Origin: CAYWEM01 sp964457225
GTDB taxonomy: Bacteria > Acidobacteriota > Aminicenantia > UBA2199
Length of the DNA stretch: 64,000 nucleotides
Direction: 5' to 3'
Assembly (NCBI GenBank): GCA_964457225.1
Contig: CAYWEM010000004.1
Coordinates: forward strand, 173,490-237,489
Below, piece by piece: positions 58,145 to 64,000 of this stretch (positions are counted from its first letter, which is position 1; each line of letters opens with the position of its first letter). The notes beneath the pieces are model-generated. The model was not told where the DNA came from. It ran no database searches and saw only the letters and a list, made by a program, of their open reading frames with translations. The position numbers and the translations under genes were made by a program.

Positions 58145-59478
58145 TGGTCGAAGCCGGCAGATTTTTTACTTTCCTGGTGGTACTCGGGATAATAGTTCTG
58201 GTTCACGAATTCGGGCATTACATCGCCGCCCGCTGGATGAAGGTCAGGGTGGACGTTTTTTCGTTCGGATTCGGCAAGAGGTTGTTCGGCAAGAGAATCG
58301 GAGCGACCGATTTCCGCTTCAGCCTGATTCCCCTGGGCGGCTACGTGCGCCTGGGCGGCCACGAGGATTACGACCCGGACAACCTGCGTCCGGATGATTT
58401 CATGGCCCGGAACCGGGGTCAGCGCATGATCGTCCTGGCCATGGGCTCGTTGATGAACCTGTTCTTCGCCTTCCTGGTCCTGACCGTGATCGGCATGAAC
58501 GGGATTGAAATGGAGGCCTATCGCTTCGAAGCGCCCCGCATCGGCTACGTTGAGCGGGATTCACCCGGTGAAAAGGCCGGGCTCCAGCCGGGCGACCTGG
58601 TGCTTACCGTGGCCCGGCGCCCGGTGCGGGACTGGAAGGATCTCGAGATCAGCCTGGCCGCCCGGCCCCGGGAAAAGGTTGAAGTCACCTTCGAGCGGGA
58701 GGGCCGGGAAAAGTCGACGATTGTCGAAGTACAGCCGCGGGGGGAACACCAGATAGGCTATACCGGCCTTTACTGGCCCCTGGAAACCCTGGTGGCCCAG
58801 GTGGCCCCGGGATATCCGGCCGCCCAGGCCGGATTGCTCCCCGGCGACCTGGTGCTGGCCATTGACGGCCGGGAATTACCTTCCTACTTCCATTTCCGCG
58901 ATACGGTCATGGAATCCCCCGGCCGGGAACTGCTTTTCACCGTGGAACGCCAGGGCCGCAGAATGGAGCTGGGGGTGATCCCGCGGGAAGTTGAAGGCCG
59001 AGGCCTGGTCGGGTTGAACGTCGAAATACCCGGCGCCAGGGTGAAACTGGGGCTTCCGGCCGCCCTGGGGCATGCCTGGCAGGAGTCCCGGCGCCTGGTT
59101 TCCCTCACTTTCAACGCCTTTCGCAACATGATCCGCGGCAGGCTGTCCCCGCAGACTCTTTCCGGACCGCTGGAAATCGCCAAGTTTTCCCACCAGGCAC
59201 TGCAGAGCGGGCTTTCCAATTTTTTCATGCTGATCGCCTTCATTTCCCTGCAACTCGGTTTCGTCAACCTGCTGCCCATTCCGGTGCTGGACGGCGGGCA
59301 CATGCTTACCCTGGGAATTGAAGCCCTGATCCGCCGAGATCTGCCTGACCGTCTGAAAAACGTGGTGACCGCCGTCGGCCTGGCTTTCCTCCTTTCGCTG
59401 ATGCTGTTCGTCATTCTCAACGACATAGCCAAGACCCTGCCCAACGGCTGGAAAAGCCTGCTGTTTTTTCTGAAATGA
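58144..59478 (+). CDS. rseP: RseP-type intramembrane site-2 metalloprotease
   Basis: 444 residues; its first base is the last of the dxr stop. HExxH in LVHEFGHYIAARW near 19-31; second metal motif NLLPIPVLDGGHML near 374-387; two PDZ regions (about 115-190 and 200-285). Hydrophobic segments at 5-25, 95-120, 360-380 and 410-435. It cleaves membrane anti-sigma factors in envelope stress. No sigma-E gene is nearby. Confidence 0.93.
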   Translation: MVEAGRFFTFLVVLGIIVLVHEFGHYIAARWMKVRVDVFSFGFGKRLFGKRIGATDFRFSLIPLGGYVRLGGHEDYDPDNLRPDDFMARNRGQRMIVLAMGSLMNLFFAFLVLTVIGMNGIEMEAYRFEAPRIGYVERDSPGEKAGLQPGDLVLTVARRPVRDWKDLEISLAARPREKVEVTFEREGREKSTIVEVQPRGEHQIGYTGLYWPLETLVAQVAPGYPAAQAGLLPGDLVLAIDGRELPSYFHFRDTVMESPGRELLFTVERQGRRMELGVIPREVEGRGLVGLNVEIPGARVKLGLPAALGHAWQESRRLVSLTFNAFRNMIRGRLSPQTLSGPLEIAKFSHQALQSGLSNFFMLIAFISLQLGFVNLLPIPVLDGGHMLTLGIEALIRRDLPDRLKNVVTAVGLAFLLSLMLFVILNDIAKTLPNGWKSLLFFLK

Positions 59479-59542
59479 CACAGATCGCCGGTTTGCGCGC
59501 TTTCAGCCCGGGCCGGCCGCCTGCTTTCCGCAAGGAGGAGCC

Positions 59543-62083
59543 ATGATCAGACTTGTTTTCACCCTGGTTTTCCTGTTTACAACGCTGCTGCCTGCAGCCG
59601 AGCTGGTTGAACCCGGCCGTTTTCTCGGCTTCCCGATCGGAGCCGACGGCCGCCTGGCCCGTTACGACGCCATCAAGGACTACTTTAATCGTATTGCCGC
59701 TGCTTCGGAAAGGGTGCGCCTGGAAAACATCGGGACTACCACCGAGGGCGAGGAAATGATCATGGCCGTGGTGGCCGCGCCCGAAGTGCTGTCGGATTTG
59801 CCGCGTTACCTGGAAATCAGCCGCCGCCTGGCCCAGGCTGAGGTCGGCCAGGCTGAAGCCCCGGAGCTGACCGCCGCCGGGCGGGCCATCGTGTTCATCA
59901 CCTGCAACCTGCATTCAACGGAAATAGCGTCTTCCCAGCTGGCCATGGAACTGCTTTACCGGCTGGCGGCCGATCAGGATTCGGAAACACTTAAAATCCT
60001 GGACAACCTGATAGTGGTCATAGTGCCTTCGGTTAACCCCGACGGCCAGAAAAAAGTGGTGGACTGGAATGAAAAAACCCGGGGTACGCCTTATGAAGGA
60101 AGCGCCCTGCCCTACCTGTATCACAAGTATGCCGGGCATGACAACAACCGCGACTGGTATCGCCTGAGTCTGAAGGAAACGGTTCTGCTCAGCCGCCAAC
60201 TATATCACCGCTGGTTTCCCCAGGTCCTGGTGGACATTCACCAGATGGGCTCGGCCGGCGACCGTTTCTTTGTGCCGCCCTACAATGATCCGCCGACTCC
60301 CGGTCTGCATCCCCTGGTTTGGCGCGGGGTTAACTGGCTTTCCACCCGGGCCGCCCTGGAAATGGAGAAGGCCGGGCTGGCCGGGGTGGCATCGCGCGGC
60401 CATTTTTCCGGCTGGTGGATCGGGGCCCTGGACGACACGGCCTGGTTTCACAACGTGTTCGGCATCCTCTTCGAAGCGGCCTCGGTGCGCCTGGCCGGGC
60501 CGATTTACCTGGAGCCGGAGGAAGTATCCTCGGGTGAAAGCAGGAACAATGATATTCGCATTTTTTCGCCCCATCCCTGGGCCGGTGGCTGGTGGCGGCT
60601 GGCCGATATCATAAGGTATGAAATGGTCGCCACCATGGCCGTACTGCGGGCTGCGGCCGATAAGAGAGGCGAATTGCTGGAAATGAGCCGGAGCATGGCC
60701 CAGGACCAGCAGCGCCAGGGCCGGGAGCAGGCTCCCTTTGCTTACGTCATTCCCCGGGAACAATGGGATCCTTCGGCGGCTCAAAAAATGGTCCTGAGCC
60801 TGTTGCGCACCAATGTGCGGGTTTTCCGCCTGGATGCCCCACTGCGGGCCGGCGACCTGGTTTTCGGCGCCGGCTCATACCTGGTGCCCCTGGCCCAGCC
60901 TTACCGGGCTTTTGTCAAGAACATCTTCGACCGCCAGTATTATCCGGACCTGAGAAGCGACTCCCGGGACAGGCCGCGATCGCCCTATGACATGGCCGCC
61001 TGGACCCTGCAACTGGGCATGGGAGTACGGGTACAGCGCCTTGACCGTGAATTCCAGGCCCGGATGCACTGGGTGGACGAATCCGACCTGGTCCGCGGAC
61101 CGACCGGGAAGCTCGACGGCCCGGGCCTGGCCCTGGATCCCAGGCTGAATGCCTCTTACCGGGCGGCGGCCCTGCTTTTGCGCGCCGGGGTCAGGGTATT
61201 GCGCTCACGAACGCCCCTGGAATCCTTACCGGCCGGAGCCTTTATCCTGCCTGATGGACTGGGAGCGCTGAAAAAAGCGACATGGGAGACCGAACTCCCG
61301 GTGCTGGGCGTCTCCGGCCTGGACCAGGCTGAACTTTTTCCGCTCAAACAGCCACGGGTCGGCCTGTACAAGAATTTCGGTCACAATATGAAGGCCGGCT
61401 GGCTGCGCTACGTGCTCGATGAACATGCCATTGAGCATGAAATACTGCGGCCGGCCGATCTGGCACGGCCGAAACGGCTCAGCGGGTTTGACCTGCTGAT
61501 TTTTCCCGATATAAGCGCCGAAGAAATCAGTCGCGGAGTCAGCGGCGATGACTGGGAACGTTGGTCTGCCCCGCGGCCGCCGGAATTCAGCGGCGGTATC
61601 GGGGCCAAGGGGCTGAAGGCCCTGGAGGATTTCCTGGCCGCCGGCGGCAGCCTGCTGTTCAGTGGCCGCTCCTGTGCTTATGCCATAAACAATTTCAAGC
61701 TACCGGTTAACGATATCGGCCGCAACAACGACAGGTTGAATTCCCCCGGCTCCTACCTGCGGGTACAGGTCAAGGAAACCCCGCTGACCTGGGGCCTGCC
61801 CGCCGAGAGCGCGGTGTTTTTCCGCCGGGACCCGGTTTTCCAGACCCGCCTGCCGCCCCGGACCGATGAAAACCGCTCCACTCCCCTGGTGTTCGCCCGC
61901 CGCGACCTGTTGCTTTCCGGCTGGCTGGACGGCGAGGAGGAATTGGTCAACCGCTCGCTGGTGCTGGATTTTCGCCGGGGTGCCGGACGCATAGTGCTGA
62001 TCGGCCCCGACCTGGTGCACCGCAGCCAGGGCGAAGCCAATTACAAACTGCTTTTCAACCTGGTTTTCGCCGAACGGCGCTGA
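59543..62083 (+). CDS. Large exported M14-family zinc carboxypeptidase
   Basis: 846 residues with AAGGAGGAG before the ATG. Signal peptide ends near LLPAAEL. Peptidase M14 domain about 30-400: zinc ligands in CNLHSTEIASSQ (H-x-x-E) and DIHQMGSAGDRF, HNNRDWYRLSL substrate loop, and ILFEAASVR as the probable catalytic Glu. About 450 C-terminal residues follow, including a glutamine-amidotransferase-like segment (FLAAGGSLLFSGRSCAY). Twice the length of classic carboxypeptidases; likely used for extracellular peptide breakdown. Confidence 0.85.
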   Translation: MIRLVFTLVFLFTTLLPAAELVEPGRFLGFPIGADGRLARYDAIKDYFNRIAAASERVRLENIGTTTEGEEMIMAVVAAPEVLSDLPRYLEISRRLAQAEVGQAEAPELTAAGRAIVFITCNLHSTEIASSQLAMELLYRLAADQDSETLKILDNLIVVIVPSVNPDGQKKVVDWNEKTRGTPYEGSALPYLYHKYAGHDNNRDWYRLSLKETVLLSRQLYHRWFPQVLVDIHQMGSAGDRFFVPPYNDPPTPGLHPLVWRGVNWLSTRAALEMEKAGLAGVASRGHFSGWWIGALDDTAWFHNVFGILFEAASVRLAGPIYLEPEEVSSGESRNNDIRIFSPHPWAGGWWRLADIIRYEMVATMAVLRAAADKRGELLEMSRSMAQDQQRQGREQAPFAYVIPREQWDPSAAQKMVLSLLRTNVRVFRLDAPLRAGDLVFGAGSYLVPLAQPYRAFVKNIFDRQYYPDLRSDSRDRPRSPYDMAAWTLQLGMGVRVQRLDREFQARMHWVDESDLVRGPTGKLDGPGLALDPRLNASYRAAALLLRAGVRVLRSRTPLESLPAGAFILPDGLGALKKATWETELPVLGVSGLDQAELFPLKQPRVGLYKNFGHNMKAGWLRYVLDEHAIEHEILRPADLARPKRLSGFDLLIFPDISAEEISRGVSGDDWERWSAPRPPEFSGGIGAKGLKALEDFLAAGGSLLFSGRSCAYAINNFKLPVNDIGRNNDRLNSPGSYLRVQVKETPLTWGLPAESAVFFRRDPVFQTRLPPRTDENRSTPLVFARRDLLLSGWLDGEEELVNRSLVLDFRRGAGRIVLIGPDLVHRSQGEANYKLLFNLVFAERR

Positions 62084-62086
62084 TTG

Positions 62087-62551
62087 ATGGCCCTGGAAAT
62101 AGAGCGCAAGTTCCTGGTCGCCGCAGAGGGCTGGCGCGGCGGCCAACACGGGGTGCACTGCCTGCAGGGTTACCTGGATCCGGAAGCGGATCCGGTGGTG
62201 CGACTGCGCCTGGCCGAAGGCCGGGGCTTTCTGGCCCTCAAAGCGGCCCGGGCCGGGCTGGAGAGACGTGAATTCGAGTACGAAATTCCGGCCTCGGAAG
62301 CCAGGCTGATGCTGGAGCTTTTCTGCCGGCGTCCATTGATTGAAAAAATACGCCACCTGGTGGAATTCCGGGGTTCGACCTGGGAAATAGACGAATTCCT
62401 GGGTGAAAACCAGGGATTGCTGATCGCCGAAATAGAGTTGAGTTCGGCCGGGCAGGATTTTGCCCGGCCGCCCTGGCTGGGCCGCGAGGTAACCGGGGAG
62501 CGGCGCTATTACAACGCCGACCTGGTCGAGCGACCTTTCAGCAAATGGTAA
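62087..62551 (+). CDS. CYTH-domain phosphohydrolase
   Basis: 154 residues from ATG 62087. The E-x-E-x-K signature is EIERKFLV near 3-10, and charged strands LRLAEGRGFLALKA, RREFEYEIP, WEIDEFLGENQGLLIAEIEL complete the triphosphate tunnel. Family members hydrolyse inorganic triphosphate or, rarely, make cAMP; the short stand-alone form fits a tripolyphosphatase. Four bases after the peptidase gene. Confidence 0.87.
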   Translation: MALEIERKFLVAAEGWRGGQHGVHCLQGYLDPEADPVVRLRLAEGRGFLALKAARAGLERREFEYEIPASEARLMLELFCRRPLIEKIRHLVEFRGSTWEIDEFLGENQGLLIAEIELSSAGQDFARPPWLGREVTGERRYYNADLVERPFSKW

Positions 62552-62582
62552 AGCATGGTGTTGTATTTAATTTAAAACAATA

Positions 62583-62612
62583 TTGACTTTATTTGTTTTA
62601 ATCTAATAAACT
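62583..62612 (+). promoter_or_regulatory. Promoter of the chemoreceptor gene
   Basis: TTGACT (62583-62588), 18-base spacer, TAAACT (62607-62612), in an AT-rich stretch. Confidence 0.4.
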
Positions 62613-62790
62613 TAAGTCGTATTACCGGGCTTCTCAGCTTGGAGGTGTTGACTGGGAATAGGATTATTCCGGAATCGTCGGGGACAATGAGGACGATTCG
62701 ACTTGTCGCCTGGGGGATTTACGCTTACAACACTCAAGACGATACCATCGTCAATGATAATTTTCATAAACTTTGTCACAGGAGGATTGC
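62613..62790 (+). other. Long leader of the chemoreceptor gene with hairpins
   Basis: About 175 bases with no ORF I believe. A perfect hairpin GACGAT-ACC-ATCGTC lies at 62738-62752, and AGGAGG precedes the ATG. A structured regulatory leader is possible, but I could not match it to a known riboswitch, including the cyclic di-GMP types. Confidence 0.3.
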
Positions 62791-64000
62791 ATGAATTTGA
62801 AGGACATGAAACTCGGGTTGAAGATCGGGCTGGGCTTTGGCCTGCTGATAGCCATTGCCGTGTTGCTGGGGATTCTGGCCGTGGTCAGCATGGGCGGGGT
62901 CAGGACGGATGCCACCAGGCTGGCCCAGGCCTACGTGCCGGAAGTGGCCATAGCCAACAACGTGGAGCGTCACTCCCTGCTCACCATGTACTCCATCCGG
63001 GGCTACGGCCTGGCTGAGCAGGATCGTTACCTGGAAGAGGGTAAAAGGGAGATCGCCGATGTCAACCGCTACCTGGCCGATGCCGCGGCCCATGCCGAGA
63101 GATTCAATCTGCCGGCCCTGCGGGAAAACGCGCGTGAGGCCCAGGCCAAGGTAAATGAGTATGGCAACCTGATCGAGGAGACCGTGCGCGGCCTGCGCGA
63201 ACTCAACAACGACCGGCAGCTGCAGATAGACTTGGGGCCGCGTTTTGTTGAACAGTGCGATGCTTTCCTGAACGAACAGAACCGGGAAATGATCCGGGAG
63301 ATTCGGGCCAATGCCGGCCGGGAGAGGCTGGAGGAGAGGCTGGATAAGATCAACAACATCAACAACGTTATAGATGAAGGCAATAAAATAAGAATTGCGG
63401 CCTGGCGGGCGCAGGGCCAGCGGGATCTGCGGCTGATCGAACAAGCTTTGCCGGCTTTCGGTGAAATAGACCGGCTGATAAGAGAAATCAGGCTGACTAC
63501 CCGCCAGGAGAACAATATCCGGCAGTTGAACGCTATCGTTGAAGCGGCCAACGGCTACCGGGAAGCCATGAACTCCCTGCTGCGCCATTGGCGGGAACTG
63601 GACCAGATTGCTACCAGGCGTGAAGAAACCGGCCGCCAGGTGCTGGATCTGGCCCAGAAAACGGCGGCAGTCGGCATGGAACATACCCAGAACATTTCCA
63701 ACCAGGCTGTCACCAATCTGGGCCGGGCTTCCTCGATATTGGTTATCGGCCTGTTGATTGCAATGTTTATAGGGATTTTCGTGGCCGTTTTCCTGACCAG
63801 GGCCATTACCATTCCGGTGGCCAAGGGGGTTCGTTTTTCCCAGGAGCTTGCGGAAGGGAATCTGACCGCCCGGCTGGACGTTGACCAGGCTGATGAAATC
63901 GGCATGCTGGGCCGGGCCATGCAGGCGATGCAGGAAAAGCTGACCGAGGTCATCGGCAGTGTTTTGACCGGTTCAGAGAACATTGCCTCGGCCAGTTCGC
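62791..64000 (+). CDS. Methyl-accepting chemotaxis-type receptor, N-terminal part (cut by window end)
   Basis: Open to the last base, 403 residues visible. First membrane segment about 10-33 (LGLKIGLGFGLLIAIAVLLG), a long helical periplasmic sensor about 34-310, second membrane segment about 316-338 (SILVIGLLIAMFIGIFVAVF) and a HAMP domain about 339-392 (ITIPVAKGVRFSQELAEGNL then DEIGMLGRAMQAMQEKL). The signalling domain lies beyond the window. No stop before the edge, so this is a real truncation by sampling. Confidence 0.88.
   Translation, partial: MNLKDMKLGLKIGLGFGLLIAIAVLLGILAVVSMGGVRTDATRLAQAYVPEVAIANNVERHSLLTMYSIRGYGLAEQDRYLEEGKREIADVNRYLADAAAHAERFNLPALRENAREAQAKVNEYGNLIEETVRGLRELNNDRQLQIDLGPRFVEQCDAFLNEQNREMIREIRANAGRERLEERLDKINNINNVIDEGNKIRIAAWRAQGQRDLRLIEQALPAFGEIDRLIREIRLTTRQENNIRQLNAIVEAANGYREAMNSLLRHWRELDQIATRREETGRQVLDLAQKTAAVGMEHTQNISNQAVTNLGRASSILVIGLLIAMFIGIFVAVFLTRAITIPVAKGVRFSQELAEGNLTARLDVDQADEIGMLGRAMQAMQEKLTEVIGSVLTGSENIASASS

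Noticed and set aside
62613..62790. Cyclic di-GMP riboswitch before the chemoreceptor
   Set aside because: The leader has hairpins, but I could not find the conserved core of either class.
1..64000. tRNA, rRNA and CRISPR arrays
   Set aside because: Intergenic gaps were read on both strands; none shows cloverleaf ends, rRNA segments or regularly spaced repeats.

Overview
The window is about 64 kb of a GC-rich chromosome from a diderm, probably anaerobic or microaerophilic bacterium. Diderm: an LptE-like LPS assembly lipoprotein in the leuS-lptE-holA order, an OmpA-type protein, several lipoproteins and an MltD-type transglycosylase. Low-oxygen life: flavodiiron protein, rubredoxin, rubrerythrin-like protein and ferritin together, plus the redox repressor Rex. 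The mix (MglA GTPase, FHA-GAF-adenylate cyclase, very large M14 peptidase, six-bladed propeller proteins, AAA/DUF4143 ATPases) suggests an Acidobacteriota/Aminicenantes-like lineage. That is a guess from gene content only; there is no rRNA here. I see no tRNA, rRNA, CRISPR array or complete transposase, and no gene-free stretch longer than about 300 bases.

Layout. 1-8.5 kb: end of a dihydrolipoamide dehydrogenase gene, an envelope trio (OmpA-like, coiled-coil, parvulin), YjbQ divergent from a polyprenyl synthase, a sugar nucleotidyltransferase, GAF protein, pyrE, a CysQ-like phosphatase and a membrane-anchored methyltransferase. 8.6-11.1 kb: oxygen and iron defence, including a 53-residue rubredoxin. 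11.2-18.1 kb: an exported pair ending in a probable outer-membrane barrel, then leuS-lptE-holA and an AlkD-like glycosylase. 18.2-27.9 kb: an accessory island. 27.9-35.0 kb: a minus-strand nucleotide-sugar operon (UDP-HexNAc dehydrogenase, UDP-glucuronate epimerase, ugd, glmS, galE) ending in a pyrimidine-dimer glycosylase. 35.1-37.3 kb: a cobalamin-binding sensor, a histidine kinase and a helical protein. 37.4-41.0 kb: PilZ, then a kamA-ligase-ligase operon. 41.2-51.9 kb: one long plus-strand operon (thpR, plsY, gpsA, FHA-GAF-cyclase, TPR lipoprotein, rlmN, mglA, mltD-like, comM-like). 52-64 kb: rhodanese/DoxX pair, rex-CNNM-smpB, uppS-cdsA-dxr-rseP-M14 peptidase-CYTH, and the start of a chemoreceptor cut by the window end.

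The island is the most unusual part. Two AAA/DUF4143 ATPase genes bracket it. Inside, two small secreted cysteine-containing peptide genes are each followed by an intrinsic terminator and then by propeller-type exported proteins; one set also carries a membrane-anchored CxxC thioredoxin-like protein. A 225-bp direct repeat carrying a promoter, a leader and the first 17 codons of an AraC-type HTH gene occurs twice, once before the intact HTH gene and once as a chimeric leader in front of a propeller lipoprotein. The intact HTH gene carries a 13-G tract near its 3' end. Fragments of further copies flank the second ATPase gene. It reads as an expanding and decaying, possibly phase-variable, peptide/propeller system.

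Two other patterns stand out. At least nine transcription-unit-initial genes have a sigma70-like -10 box ending only 5-7 bases before the start codon and no usable ribosome site, pointing to common leaderless mRNAs. The cobalamin sensor carries the W-x9-EH and E-x-H-x-x-G residues of CarH/LitR photoreceptors but lies beside a kinase instead of a DNA-binding domain.
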